A stretch of 64,000 nt of DNA from Bartonella vinsonii subsp. arupensis OK-94-513. Lineage in GTDB: Bacteria > Pseudomonadota > Alphaproteobacteria > Rhizobiales > Rhizobiaceae. Below, one piece after another: positions 18,442-28,717 of this stretch. The translations under genes were made by a program, and so were the position numbers. Within the stretch, counting starts at the first letter, position 1. Every line of letters begins with the position of its first letter. The stretch spans positions 226,607-290,606 of the forward strand of contig NZ_JH725038.1 in assembly GCF_000278235.1 (NCBI RefSeq), given 5' to 3'. The notes under the pieces are model-generated. The model had not been told where the DNA came from. It worked only from the letters and a program-made list of their open reading frames with translations, and did no database searches.

Positions 18442-20781
18442 ATGTTTAAACACAATAAAGTTAAGAATGGTTTATCTAGAAGCAATGTGACAGAGAGAAA
18501 AAAATCGAGTCTTCTACGGCAAGATGCATTTTCTACCTTTTATGAAGAAAATAACAACAGCTTTACCAAACAAAAGATTCTTTTGTTGATGTCTTTAAAA
18601 GAGACAATCATTTTTTTCTGGAAATGGTTGGTAGATTGCATAAATAAAGAAATCTCTTTTGGAATTCTTTTTTCGTTGATTTTAATCTTTTTTTCCATAG
18701 GCATCGTTTTTTATTTTAGTTTAGAGCAAGAGCCAAGTTGGAAGCAGTTTGGGATATTGGTGAGTTTCTTTCTTGGAACACTCTCTATTTTGCGTTCTTA
18801 TCGGTCAGTATGGATTATCGCGGGATTTCTATTTTGTATTGTATTAGGTGCTTTGGCTGCAAAAATAGAAACGCTGCGTATTTCTACACCCATGTTAAGC
18901 AATGATATTGTTACCACGTTAACAGGAAGAATTTTTTCTATTGAATCAAGGAAAAAAGGGGAATTTCGTTTAGTTCTAGATGTTTTGAGCACAGAAAAGC
19001 CAGTATTACATCATGCTCCTCATCGTGTTCGTTTGTCGGCAAGACATTTACCATATGGATTGGCAATAGGTGATGGACTCTATGGGAAAGTCAAAATCCG
19101 TGCATTATCTGGGCCGGTGCGTCCAGGAGGCTATGATTTTAGTTTCCATAATTATTTTAAAAGAATTGGTGCACAGGGAATTTACTTGGGAAAGCCAATC
19201 AAAATATCAGTTTCACAGCCTGATGGAATATTAGGGATAGTCCTACAAAAGATTGAAAGTTTACGGACCATCATGACACAGAGAATCCGTAAAGCAATTG
19301 ACCAAGAAAAGGGCAGCGTTGCGGCTGCTCTTATAACGGGACAGCGGGGTGGTATTTCAAGTGATACAAATGAAGCATTGCGTACAGCTGGATTAGCGCA
19401 CATTTTATCAATATCAGGTTTGCATATGGCTTTATTGAGTGGCATAGTTCTTGTGAGCATCCGTAGTTTTTTAGCACTTTTCCCAGTTTTTTCATCCTAT
19501 TATTCTGCTAAAAAATTTGCAGCTATTGCTGCATTAATGATGACAGCTTTTTATTTGTTGCTGTCTGGCATGGCTGTATCAGCACAGAGAAGTTTTGTGA
19601 TGATTGCTGTTATGTTGGTTGCTGTATTGTGTAATCGTTCTGCTGTCACAATGCGTAATTTTGCTATTGCGGGTTTGATAACTCTGGCTGTTAGGCCACA
19701 TGAAATATTAGGACCCAGCTTTCAAATGTCTTTTTCTGCAACCGCAGCTTTAATTGCTTCTTTTGACTGGTGGAGTGGAAGATCATTTTTTCGTAAAAGA
19801 AAAACAACACCCTCTTATGTTGGAGGTGGAGTGTTTCATTTTGCGTTCTTATCGATACTTTCAATATCCATGTCTTCGTTTGTAGCTGGAACTGCTAGCG
19901 GAATTTACGCTGCTTATCATTTTTCCAATATTGCATTTTTTAGCATTATCAGCAATGCTTTAGCTTTACCTATAGTGTCAATCCTCGTCATACCTTTTGG
20001 TTTAATCGCAGTTCTTGCAATGTTTTGGGGACTTGAATGGTTACCACTTCAAATTATGGGTTTTGGTGTTGGTCTTGTGATAAAAATTGCTCACGCTATA
20101 AAGGCCATTTCCCCTGATTTGAATCCTGGATTTATGCCATTATCTGCGTTGGTTTTATTGAGCATGGGTTTGACTGGACTGATTTTTTGCAAAACATCCA
20201 TCAGGCTCTTTTTTAGTTTCTTTATTTTAGCTGGTCTTTATATTTGCTGGATGCATCCACCGGTACAACTGATTATAGCAGACAATATGAGGCTCGTGGG
20301 TGTTATTGATAAAAAGAAATTATATGTTGATCGTTACCAACTTTCTAAGTTCACGACAACCATATGGGAAAAATCATTTCGTGTGAATGAGACAATTAAG
20401 CCAACAAAATATGGTCCTTCGTTTAAGGGACAGTTTGTTTGTGATAATCATGTATGTGCGTCCTTATTAGAAAATGGATTAAGAGTGATTGTCTTACATG
20501 GAGAAACAGATCAATGTGTAGAGGCAGACATTTTGATTAAGTCATTTGCAATGAGTGATCGAACCTGCAAAAAAAAGACAAAAATAATATTTACGCGTCT
20601 ACAATTGTTATCACGAGGGAGCGTGATGATAACCAAAAGTGGGGATATCATTTGGTCGTCAATGGGGTTTTATAGACCATGGAATATACATAGACAGCAT
20701 TCACAAAAATTATACAATTTATCGCATTTTCCATCTTTTCCAGAGAACTATAGAATAGAAAATGATAGGCACATTTTTTGA
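18442..20781 (+). CDS. comEC: ComEC/Rec2-family DNA uptake channel protein
   Basis: Predicted inner-membrane channel that would move single-stranded DNA into the cytoplasm during transformation. The protein has about 780 residues. Hydrophobic segments start near residue 65. An N-terminal DUF4131-like domain contains LTGRIFSIE and the segment GPVRPGGYDFSFHNYFKRIG. The Competence domain has the signature AHILSISGLHMALLSG near residue 330, and many helices follow. The C-terminal ~180 residues show no metallo-beta-lactamase HxHxDH motif, so the nuclease-like domain is absent or highly derived, as in many Rhizobiales members. ATG 18442 is used because the GTG at 18427 precedes the GGGGGA at 18429-18433. 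Divergent from gltX. Confidence 0.9.
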   Translation: MFKHNKVKNGLSRSNVTERKKSSLLRQDAFSTFYEENNNSFTKQKILLLMSLKETIIFFWKWLVDCINKEISFGILFSLILIFFSIGIVFYFSLEQEPSWKQFGILVSFFLGTLSILRSYRSVWIIAGFLFCIVLGALAAKIETLRISTPMLSNDIVTTLTGRIFSIESRKKGEFRLVLDVLSTEKPVLHHAPHRVRLSARHLPYGLAIGDGLYGKVKIRALSGPVRPGGYDFSFHNYFKRIGAQGIYLGKPIKISVSQPDGILGIVLQKIESLRTIMTQRIRKAIDQEKGSVAAALITGQRGGISSDTNEALRTAGLAHILSISGLHMALLSGIVLVSIRSFLALFPVFSSYYSAKKFAAIAALMMTAFYLLLSGMAVSAQRSFVMIAVMLVAVLCNRSAVTMRNFAIAGLITLAVRPHEILGPSFQMSFSATAALIASFDWWSGRSFFRKRKTTPSYVGGGVFHFAFLSILSISMSSFVAGTASGIYAAYHFSNIAFFSIISNALALPIVSILVIPFGLIAVLAMFWGLEWLPLQIMGFGVGLVIKIAHAIKAISPDLNPGFMPLSALVLLSMGLTGLIFCKTSIRLFFSFFILAGLYICWMHPPVQLIIADNMRLVGVIDKKKLYVDRYQLSKFTTTIWEKSFRVNETIKPTKYGPSFKGQFVCDNHVCASLLENGLRVIVLHGETDQCVEADILIKSFAMSDRTCKKKTKIIFTRLQLLSRGSVMITKSGDIIWSSMGFYRPWNIHRQHSQKLYNLSHFPSFPENYRIENDRHIF

Positions 20782-21068
20782 TCATGCTTTTGTTTTGAGG
20801 TAAATTTCACAAAAGCTAACCGATTGATCGCGGTTTTTCAAAAAAACGAACGATTTTTTGATAGTAAAAATTAAGCTAAAAAGACTTATTGGATATGGAA
20901 AATGTCGATAAATTTTATAAAGAGATAAAATTGTTAATTATTCTGTTTTATAATAATGAACACTTTTTTAATCAAAGGTAACGAATAAATTTATGACAGA
21001 TTAATACAATAGGCTACTCTTTATCAGTCTTTAATAAATATCCGGTTGGTACAAAGGTAAAATAATCT

Positions 21069-21773
21069 ATGAATGTTCATCAGTTGAAAAAAATGGCGGC
21101 TCTTAAAGCGCTTGAATTTGTTGAAGATGATATGCGGCTTGGTATCGGATCTGGTTCGACAGTCAATGAATTTATTCGCCTTCTTGGTGAGCGTGTTGCA
21201 GATGGTCTGCGCGTAACAGGTGTTGCTACCTCACGGTATTCTGAACAACTCTGTCGTAAATTTGGAGTGCCTCTTAGCACTTTAGAACAAATACCTGAAC
21301 TAGATCTTGATATTGATGGGGCAGATGAAATTGGTCCAGAGATGTCTCTCATTAAAGGGGGAGGTGGGGCGTTGTTGTATGAAAAAATTGTAGCAGCAGC
21401 ATCTCATACAATGCTTATTATCGCTGATGAAACAAAGGTAGTAAAAAGACTTGGTGCTTTTGCACTGCCAATAGAAGTCAATCCGTTTGGTATGCATGCG
21501 ACACGCAGAGCCATCGAAAAAGTAGCTGATGATTTAGGGCTTTCTGGAAAAATTGTATTACGGATGAATGGAGAAAATCCTTTTGAGACAGATGGTGGTC
21601 ACTTTATTCTTGATGCGTTTTGGGGATGTATTTTGCAACCAAAACCATTATCAGAAGCGCTTCTTGCAATTCCTGGTGTTGTAGAGCATGGACTTTTTTT
21701 GGGATTAGCTTCGCGTGCAATTGTAGCTATGGCTGATGGTCAAACAAAAATTTTAGAATCTTTTGATTTTTAG
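21069..21773 (+). CDS. rpiA: Ribose-5-phosphate isomerase A
   Basis: Interconverts ribose-5-phosphate and ribulose-5-phosphate in the pentose phosphate pathway. The 234-residue protein has the substrate-binding loops [25 protein letters not shown] (catalytic Asp) and [17 protein letters not shown] lies about ten bases upstream of the ATG. It is followed after 106 bases by a DUF2059 protein gene, an association seen in other Rhizobiales. Confidence 0.96.
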   Translation: MNVHQLKKMAALKALEFVEDDMRLGIGSGSTVNEFIRLLGERVADGLRVTGVATSRYSEQLCRKFGVPLSTLEQIPELDLDIDGADEIGPEMSLIKGGGGALLYEKIVAAASHTMLIIADETKVVKRLGAFALPIEVNPFGMHATRRAIEKVADDLGLSGKIVLRMNGENPFETDGGHFILDAFWGCILQPKPLSEALLAIPGVVEHGLFLGLASRAIVAMADGQTKILESFDF

Positions 21774-21879
21774 AGAAGACAGTTTCATGACGATATGTTA
21801 GCACATATAAATCAAAGAGTATTGAAATTTTGAATAAATAACGCATTTGAATTATAATTAATTTCGGGGTAATCATTAA

Positions 21880-22437
21880 ATGAAAACAATATTTTCTTTT
21901 CAGCGTTTTGTCGTATATTTAGGTGTAGTTGCCGTTTTTGTTTTGAATATTGGAATGGCTTATGCACAAGGTGTGAGTGATCAACATTTAGATTCAGCTA
22001 GAAAAGCTATAAGTGCCATTCACGCAACTGATCAATTTGATAGTTTTTTACCAAATGCAGCAGATGATCTCAAAACTGAACTGATGAGGGATGATCCCAA
22101 TTTGGCAGCGGCTATTTCTGATATTGTTGATAAGCAGGCACTTGCTTTGGCTAAACGACGCTCTGATTTAGAAAAAGAGATTGCCCATGTTTATGCAAAA
22201 TATTTTACTCAAAAAGAGCTTGATGCAATAACGGCATTCTACAATTCTGATACCGGTAAAAAGTTTTTAACAGAAGTTCCAAATATTGCGCGTGATGCTT
22301 ATTCTACATTTGATACATGGCGTTCTGCGCTTATGCAGGATCTTATAAAAAATGTAAGAAAAGAGATGGCTGAAACACTGAATTTAAACAATTCCGCTAC
22401 ACCTAAGAAATCAAGCTCTTCAGAAAAGAAAAAATAG
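21880..22437 (+). CDS. DUF2059 domain periplasmic protein
   Basis: Protein of 185 residues with an N-terminal signal peptide (hydrophobic core about residues 10-28, cleavage near AYAQG). The DUF2059 domain is marked by HVYAKYFTQKELDAITAF followed by YNSDTGKKFL near residue 120. The C-terminus is Lys/Ser-rich. The biochemical role of DUF2059 is not established. It lies between rpiA and gor, ends with a strong intrinsic terminator, and is probably co-transcribed with rpiA. Confidence 0.85.
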   Translation: MKTIFSFQRFVVYLGVVAVFVLNIGMAYAQGVSDQHLDSARKAISAIHATDQFDSFLPNAADDLKTELMRDDPNLAAAISDIVDKQALALAKRRSDLEKEIAHVYAKYFTQKELDAITAFYNSDTGKKFLTEVPNIARDAYSTFDTWRSALMQDLIKNVRKEMAETLNLNNSATPKKSSSSEKKK

Positions 22438-22486
22438 TTTGATTGGTATCACAACAATAATGCGCGATTTTTAGTTTATTTAGAAA

Positions 22487-22514
22487 AAAAAACGGCGGTT
22501 TTCCGCCGTTTTTT
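22487..22514 (+). terminator. Rho-independent terminator
   Basis: Perfect stem AACGGCGG (22491-22498), loop TTTT, CCGCCGTT (22503-22510), followed by a T run and preceded by an A run, so it could work in both directions. It lies 50 bases after the DUF2059 gene and is the clearest terminator in the window. Confidence 0.93.
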
Positions 22515-22640
22515 AATAAAAAAAGGACTTTTAAAGGAGAGCGTTTTGTAGAAAAAAGAATATTTGGAAACAAAAAAGACTTTCATTTTATTATAAATGA
22601 CCATAGCCTATTGTTGCAGACGTGTGAGAAGGAATAGTTC

Positions 22641-24032
22641 GTGAGATCTTTTGACTTTGATTTGTTCGTTATTGGAAGCGGTTCTGGTGGAGTGCGTGCT
22701 GCACGCCTTGCTGGAGGTCTTGGGAAGCGTGTTGCTATAGCAGAAGAATATCGGGTAGGGGGAACTTGTGTTATTCGTGGTTGTGTTCCCAAGAAATTGT
22801 ATGTTTATGCCTCACAATATGCAAAAGAGTTCAGGAAGAGCGTTGGTTTTGGATGGCAATATGCTGATCCAGTTTTTAGTTGGGAAAAACTAGTTGCAGC
22901 AAAAAATACAGAAATATCAAGATTAGAAGGGCTTTATCGCAAGGGATTGCAAGATAATAATGTTCATATCTATGAAAGTCGTGCGTCCTTTGTGGATGAT
23001 CATACATTAGAGCTTTCAGGAACAGGCGAACGGGTCAGCGCGGAAAAGATTTTAATTGCAACGGGGGCAAAAATTGCGCCAAATACTGCAATAAAAGGCA
23101 GTGATATGTGCCTTACTTCTAATGAAATTTTTGATCTTGAAAAACTCCCAAAATCAATAGTAATCGTTGGGGGCGGGTATATTGGTGTTGAATTTGCGAA
23201 TATTTTTCATGAATTAGGTGTGAAAACAATATTACTCCATCGTGGCGATTTAATTCTTCGTAACTTTGACTATGATTTACGACAGTTGCTTCATGATGCA
23301 ATGGTTGAAAAAGGGATTTCCATTATTTATGGGGCGGCAGTTTCTAAAATCCAAGCGAGTGGAAATTGTTATGACGTTATCTTATCAAGTGGGCAAACAA
23401 TCACTACTGACCAGGTTATGTTAGCAACGGGGCGTGTGCCAAATACAACAGGTTTAAAACTTGAGCGAGCAGGTGTTAAAGTAAATGAATTTGGTGCAGT
23501 TGTTGTTGATGAAAGAATGACAACAAATGTACCCCACATTTGGGCTGTTGGTGATGTAACAGGTCATGTTCAATTAACGCCTGTTGCGATTCATGATGCA
23601 ATGTGTTTTGTTAAGACTGCATTTGAGAACATCCCCACGACACCTGATTATGATTTAATCACCACAGCGGTTTTTTCACAACCTGAGATTGGGACAGTTG
23701 GTCTTTCAGAAGAAGATGCATTACATCGTTATAAGCGTCTTGAGATTTATCGTACAGTTTTTCGTCCTATGCGCAATGTTCTTTCTGGAAGTTCGGAAAA
23801 AATGTTTATGAAGCTTATTGTTGATGGTGAAAGCCGGATTGTTGTGGGGGCTCATATTTTAGGGGAAAATGCTGGTGAGATAGCGCAGCTTATTGGAATA
23901 TCGCTCAAAGGAAAGCTGACCAAGGATATCTTTGATGAGACTATGGCGGTGCATCCAACGATAGCAGAAGAAATAGTAACGATGTATAAACCAAGTTATA
24001 TATATGAAAACGGGAAAAAAATAGAAAATTAA
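22641..24032 (+). CDS. gor: Glutathione-disulfide reductase
   Basis: FAD-dependent disulfide reductase of 463 residues that regenerates reduced glutathione with NADPH. It has the FAD motif IGSGSGGVRAAR, the redox pair in GGTCVIRGCVPKK (Cys43 and Cys48), the NADPH-binding GGGYIGVEFANIF with basic residues in LLHRGDLILR, the second FAD motif IWAVGDVTGHVQL and the C-terminal HPTIAEE with the catalytic His. The CVIRGC spacing is the version found in alphaproteobacteria and plants. It starts with GTG at 22641, preceded by AAGGAA. Confidence 0.95.
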   Translation: MRSFDFDLFVIGSGSGGVRAARLAGGLGKRVAIAEEYRVGGTCVIRGCVPKKLYVYASQYAKEFRKSVGFGWQYADPVFSWEKLVAAKNTEISRLEGLYRKGLQDNNVHIYESRASFVDDHTLELSGTGERVSAEKILIATGAKIAPNTAIKGSDMCLTSNEIFDLEKLPKSIVIVGGGYIGVEFANIFHELGVKTILLHRGDLILRNFDYDLRQLLHDAMVEKGISIIYGAAVSKIQASGNCYDVILSSGQTITTDQVMLATGRVPNTTGLKLERAGVKVNEFGAVVVDERMTTNVPHIWAVGDVTGHVQLTPVAIHDAMCFVKTAFENIPTTPDYDLITTAVFSQPEIGTVGLSEEDALHRYKRLEIYRTVFRPMRNVLSGSSEKMFMKLIVDGESRIVVGAHILGENAGEIAQLIGISLKGKLTKDIFDETMAVHPTIAEEIVTMYKPSYIYENGKKIEN

Positions 24033-24104
24033 ACAGCACAGGTGATAGTAAGAAACAAAGCTTTTGCTGTGAAAAACTATGAATTTAAGCTCGGAGAGAG
24101 TGTA

Positions 24105-25484
24105 ATGATAAAAGAGTGGACGCCGAACTCTTGGAGAGTAAGGCCAGTGAAGCAAATTCCGACTTACCCGGATAAGTCTATATTAGCAGATGTTGAAGGA
24201 AAGCTACGGAGTTATCCTCCTTTAGTTTTTGCCGGTGAAGCGCGTGATTTAAAAAATGAATTAGCAGCAGTTGCGCAAGGGCGAGCTTTTTTATTACAAG
24301 GTGGGGATTGTGCGGAAAGCTTTGCAGAACATGAAGCAGATAATATTCGTGATTTTTTTCGTGTATTTTTGCAAATGGCGATCGTTTTAACTTTTGGGAG
24401 TTTTAAACCAGTTGTTAAAATTGGTCGTATTGCTGGCCAGTTTGCAAAGCCACGCTCTTCTGATATGGAGAGTAAAGAAGGTGTTGAACTTCCTTCTTAT
24501 CGCGGCGATATTATTAATGGCATTGAGTTTGGAACGGATTCTCGTATTCCTGATCCACACCGCATGTCTATGGCTTATCGTCAATCTGCGGCAACGCTTA
24601 ATTTGTTGCGTGCTTTTTCACAAGGGGGATACGCCAATTTAGAAAATGTTCATGCATGGATGTTGAGTTTCGTTTCTAATAGCCCACAGGGCGAACGTTA
24701 TAAGCTATTAGCAGAACGCATTTCTGAAGCGATTGATTTTATGCGTTCCATAGGGATTACGTCTAAAACGAATTCTTCATTACGTGAAACATCTTTTTAT
24801 ACCAGCCATGAGGCACTTTTGCTTGGCTATGAAGAGGCTTTGACGCGGATTGATTCGACTTCTGGGGATTGGTATGCAACATCTGGTCATATGTTGTGGA
24901 TTGGTGATCGCACACGTCAAATTGATCATGCGCACGTTGAATATTGTCGCGGTATTAAAAATCCTATAGGGTTGAAGTGTGGGCCTTCTCTTGAGCCTGA
25001 TGAGCTTTTGAGGTTGATTGACATTCTAAATCCTGAAAACGAACTAGGGCGATTGACGCTCATTACGCGTTTTGGTTATGATAAGGTTGAAAAATATCTT
25101 CCTAAATTGATCCATGCAGTTGAACGCGAGCAGCGTAAGGTTATATGGTCGTGTGATCCAATGCATGGCAATACGGTTACTGTAAATGGCTATAAAACGC
25201 GCCCTTTTGATTATGTTTTAAAAGAAGTAGAGAAGTTTTTTTCAGTGCACAGTGCGGAGGGAACTTATCCAGGGGGGATTCATATTGAAATGACTGGTCG
25301 TGATGTAACAGAATGTACAGGTGGGGCACATGCTATTTCTGTTGAAGATTTGTCTAATCGCTATCATACGCAGTGTGATCCACGATTAAATGCAGATCAA
25401 GCGTTAGAATTAGCTTTTCTTGTTGCGGAACTCCTTAAAAAAAATCGCAATTCTGATTCATTTGCTCTTGCTGCAAATGCTTGA
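24105..25484 (+). CDS. 3-deoxy-7-phosphoheptulonate synthase, class II
   Basis: Plant-type (class II) DAHP synthase that condenses phosphoenolpyruvate and erythrose-4-phosphate as the first step of the shikimate pathway. Family motifs include [45 protein letters not shown] and CDPMHGNT. The ATG at 24105 (GGAGAG at 24093-24098) gives 459 residues and starts with [10 protein letters not shown], as in relatives. A longer frame from a GTG at 24042 is not favoured. It lies 72 bases after gor. Confidence 0.95.
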   Translation: MIKEWTPNSWRVRPVKQIPTYPDKSILADVEGKLRSYPPLVFAGEARDLKNELAAVAQGRAFLLQGGDCAESFAEHEADNIRDFFRVFLQMAIVLTFGSFKPVVKIGRIAGQFAKPRSSDMESKEGVELPSYRGDIINGIEFGTDSRIPDPHRMSMAYRQSAATLNLLRAFSQGGYANLENVHAWMLSFVSNSPQGERYKLLAERISEAIDFMRSIGITSKTNSSLRETSFYTSHEALLLGYEEALTRIDSTSGDWYATSGHMLWIGDRTRQIDHAHVEYCRGIKNPIGLKCGPSLEPDELLRLIDILNPENELGRLTLITRFGYDKVEKYLPKLIHAVEREQRKVIWSCDPMHGNTVTVNGYKTRPFDYVLKEVEKFFSVHSAEGTYPGGIHIEMTGRDVTECTGGAHAISVEDLSNRYHTQCDPRLNADQALELAFLVAELLKKNRNSDSFALAANA

Positions 25485-25603
25485 CAGAAGGTTGCATAAC
25501 ATTTCTATCTTAGCTGTTTATAAAAGAAGAGTTTTTTAAAAGAATGTTTCTGTTGATTATAACAGATTTTTAAGTCGCCAAACTGATGAAATGATATGAA
25601 GGC

Positions 25604-27265
25604 ATGAAAAATGATTTTCGGGTGGTTGTTGCCCAATTAAATCCTGTTGTTGGTGATATTGGAGGGAACTTTTCTCTTGCTGTGATGGCACATCAAAAGG
25701 CTAAAGAAGAGGGAGCTGATCTTGTTTTATTTACGGAGCTTTTTATCAGTGCTTATCCGCCGGAAGATCTTGTTCTTAAGTCTGCTTTTATAAAAACATG
25801 TGAGGATGCTGTTAAGGAATTAGCGAAGATAACCGTAGGGGGGCCAGGGATCGTAATTGGTTTACCGCTAAGGTGTAATGGTAATATTTACAATGCTGTT
25901 GTCCTTCTTGATGAAGGACGGGTAATTGCTGAAAGCTGGAAGTTTGATTTACCTAATTATGCTGAATTTGATGAAAAGCGATTATTTTCTCCTGGTCCAC
26001 GTCCTGAGCCAATCGTTTATCATGGGATAAGGCTAGGAATCGTGATTTGTGAGGATATTTGGAATGATCCTTCTCTGTGTGCGGAGCTTGGCAATAAAGG
26101 AGCTGAGATCATTCTTGTCCTTAATGGATCGCCCTATTATCGAAATAAAACGCTAAAACGTATAGAAGTTGTTCGTGCGCAAGCTCTCCAATCCGGCATG
26201 CCCATTATTTATGCAAACCAAGTTGGTGGTCAAGATGAGCTCGTTTTTGATGGAGGGTCTTTTGCGTTAAATGGGCAGGGTAAAATAGTCTTTCAAATGA
26301 AACATTTTGAAAGCCATATTGCTGTAAGTCATTGGCAACAAACAACAACAGGATGGCAATGTATTTCTGGTCCAAATGAAAATCTTCTCAATGGATTAGC
26401 TGCTGATTATCAAGCATGTGTTTTGGGTTTGAGAGATTACGTTAATAAAAACGGTTTTAATGATGTCATTCTTGGACTTTCAGGAGGAATTGATTCAGCT
26501 CTTTGTACAGCAATGGCGGTAGATGCTCTTGGCGCTGAGAGAGTTCGCACCGTGATGATGCCCTATCATTATACTTCGCAAGAATCATTGAAAGATGCTA
26601 AAGAGTGTGCATATCTTTTAGGATGTGATTATCAAATAATACCAATTGTACAACCTGTTGAGATTTTTTTGAATACAATGGCGCCTCTTTTTTCAGGCTT
26701 GCCGTCTGATGTGACAGAAGAAAATCTTCAAAGTCGTATACGCGGCACTATTTTGATGGCACTTTCAAATAAATTTGGCTCAATGGTGGTAACAACAGGC
26801 AATAAGTCGGAAATGGCTGTGGGGTATGCAACACTTTATGGTGATATGAATGGAGGCTTTAATCCTCTTAAAGATATTTATAAAATGCAGGTTTATGCGT
26901 TAGCTGAGTGGCGCAATAAAAACCACTTGCAAAATTTGAGGGGGACAGAAGGAATTGTAATTCCACCCAATATTATAGAAAAAGCACCTTCCGCAGAGCT
27001 TCGGGAAAATCAAAAAGACGAAGATTCTCTCCCTCCTTATCCTGTTCTCGATGATATCTTGCAATCTCTTGTAGAAAATGACATGAGCGTTTGTGATATT
27101 GTTAAACGTGGGTATTTGCGGGAAACAGTTGAGAAAATTGAACACCTTCTTTATGGTGCAGAATACAAAAGACGACAATCTGCGCCCGGCGTGAAAATCA
27201 GTTATAAGAACTTCGGACGTGACCGTCGTTATCCCATTGTTAATCGTTTTCGCGATAGAAATTGA
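25604..27265 (+). CDS. nadE: Glutamine-dependent NAD+ synthetase
   Basis: Two-domain enzyme of 553 residues making NAD+ from nicotinate adenine dinucleotide. The N-terminal nitrilase-like glutaminase domain (about 1-260) shows its Glu-Lys-Cys triad regions: [22 protein letters not shown] and [11 protein letters not shown]. The C-terminal synthetase domain has the PP-loop [12 protein letters not shown] near residue 292 and [16 protein letters not shown]. The ATG at 25604 follows GAAGG. The gltX2 start lies 10 bases downstream, so the two are probably co-transcribed. Confidence 0.96.
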   Translation: MKNDFRVVVAQLNPVVGDIGGNFSLAVMAHQKAKEEGADLVLFTELFISAYPPEDLVLKSAFIKTCEDAVKELAKITVGGPGIVIGLPLRCNGNIYNAVVLLDEGRVIAESWKFDLPNYAEFDEKRLFSPGPRPEPIVYHGIRLGIVICEDIWNDPSLCAELGNKGAEIILVLNGSPYYRNKTLKRIEVVRAQALQSGMPIIYANQVGGQDELVFDGGSFALNGQGKIVFQMKHFESHIAVSHWQQTTTGWQCISGPNENLLNGLAADYQACVLGLRDYVNKNGFNDVILGLSGGIDSALCTAMAVDALGAERVRTVMMPYHYTSQESLKDAKECAYLLGCDYQIIPIVQPVEIFLNTMAPLFSGLPSDVTEENLQSRIRGTILMALSNKFGSMVVTTGNKSEMAVGYATLYGDMNGGFNPLKDIYKMQVYALAEWRNKNHLQNLRGTEGIVIPPNIIEKAPSAELRENQKDEDSLPPYPVLDDILQSLVENDMSVCDIVKRGYLRETVEKIEHLLYGAEYKRRQSAPGVKISYKNFGRDRRYPIVNRFRDRN

Positions 27266-27275
27266 GCATTATTTT

Positions 27276-28652
27276 ATGATAAAAGTTCGTTTTGCACCTT
27301 CTCCAACAGGTTATATTCACATTGGTAATATTCGTATTGCTTTGTTCAACTGGCTTTACGCACAAGCGCAGAATGGGGCATTTATTTTGCGCTATGATGA
27401 TACAGATGTTGAACGTTCTAAACAGGAATATATTGATGCTATTGCGGTTGATCTTGAATGGCTTGGAATTCAACCAGATGAAATTTATTATCAATCCAAG
27501 CGGTTTAGTCGATATGATGAAGTCACAGAAAGTCTCAAACAACGTGGTCTTCTTTATCCTTGTTATGAAACAGCAGAGGAATTAGATCGGCGTCGTAAAA
27601 TTCAGCTTTCACGCAAATTGCCTCCTGTTTACGACCGAGCTGCATTGAAATTGACATTAGAAGATAAAAAAGCACTTGAAATGCAAGGTCGTAAACCGCA
27701 TTGGCGTTTTCTTCTTCCTAATTTTGAAAATAATCCTTTGCAAACAAATCGAACGGAAATTTGCTGGAATGATGCAGTAAAGGGAAAACAGGTCATTGAT
27801 TTGGCTTCTCTTTCAGATCCGGTTTTAATTCGTGAAGATGGAAGTTACCTTTATACGTTGCCCTCTGTCGTTGATGATATAGATATGGCCATTACACATA
27901 TTATTCGTGGGGATGATCACATTACAAATACAGGCACTCAGATTGCTCTTTTTAAAGCTCTCAATGCAGAATTGCCCGTTTTTGGACATATCAATTTATT
28001 GTCTACAGTTTTAGGAAAAGGGCTTTCAAAACGTAATAATGATCTTTCTATTCGTTCTCTACGGGAAGAAGGATTTGAATCTATAGCTGTTCAATGCCTT
28101 GCCGTTTTGATTGGGACATCGCAAAATGTGCATCCCTATCCCAATCAAGCAGCGCTTTTAGAGCATTTTAATCTTCAAGATACCTCAAGATCCGTTGCAA
28201 AATTTGATATTGCCGATCTTTTTGTTTTGAATAGCCATCTTGTTCATGAGTTAACCTATCAAGAAGTTAAAACGCGGCTTCAAAACCTTTCTATTGATGG
28301 AGAAAAAGCGGAGCTTTTTTGGAACGCGATAAGGGGCAATATTGATAAAGTGAATGATGCTGTTTTATGGTGGAAAATGCTTCATGATGAACAGAACTTT
28401 GATAGAGTGGCATTTGAGGATCGTGCCTTTGTGCGTCAGTCACTCGATTTTTTGCCTAAAGGTGCATTGAATGAAGAGAGTTGGAAAGTTTGGACGACCG
28501 CATTAAAAGAAAAAACCGGTCGTAGTGGGAAAGCTTTGTTTATGCCATTACGTCAGGCTCTTACAGGAATGGATCACGGACCTGAAATGGGAAAAATTTT
28601 GCAACTTTTGGGACGCGAAAAGATAGTAGAAAGACTGGTTGCTCAAGGGTGA
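27276..28652 (+). CDS. Glutamate--tRNA ligase (second copy)
   Basis: Second glutamyl-tRNA synthetase, 458 residues, with [18 protein letters not shown] at the N-terminus, [15 protein letters not shown], and a KMSKS-type loop reading [10 protein letters not shown]. The first Lys of KLSKR is replaced by Gly, although the SKR core stays. It is clearly divergent from the copy at 16902. Duplicate GltX enzymes are usual in Rhizobiales and one copy often specialises in tRNA-Gln misacylation. ATG 27276 replaces an upstream in-frame start that would overlap nadE. It converges with the RhlE gene. Confidence 0.93.
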   Translation: MIKVRFAPSPTGYIHIGNIRIALFNWLYAQAQNGAFILRYDDTDVERSKQEYIDAIAVDLEWLGIQPDEIYYQSKRFSRYDEVTESLKQRGLLYPCYETAEELDRRRKIQLSRKLPPVYDRAALKLTLEDKKALEMQGRKPHWRFLLPNFENNPLQTNRTEICWNDAVKGKQVIDLASLSDPVLIREDGSYLYTLPSVVDDIDMAITHIIRGDDHITNTGTQIALFKALNAELPVFGHINLLSTVLGKGLSKRNNDLSIRSLREEGFESIAVQCLAVLIGTSQNVHPYPNQAALLEHFNLQDTSRSVAKFDIADLFVLNSHLVHELTYQEVKTRLQNLSIDGEKAELFWNAIRGNIDKVNDAVLWWKMLHDEQNFDRVAFEDRAFVRQSLDFLPKGALNEESWKVWTTALKEKTGRSGKALFMPLRQALTGMDHGPEMGKILQLLGREKIVERLVAQG

Positions 28653-28681
28653 TAAGAGCAGCGTTTTCAGAGCATTTTGTT

Positions 28682-28704
28682 CATCTTTCGTATTATAAAA
28701 GATG
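28682..28704. terminator. Weak hairpin between convergent genes
   Basis: CATCTTT (28682-28688) and AAAGATG (28698-28704) can pair with a nine-base loop in the 65-base gap between the gltX2 and rhlE stops. It is AT-rich with a poor U tract, so it is a possible bidirectional terminator at best. Confidence 0.3.
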
Positions 28705-28717
28705 ATAAACTTCCAGT

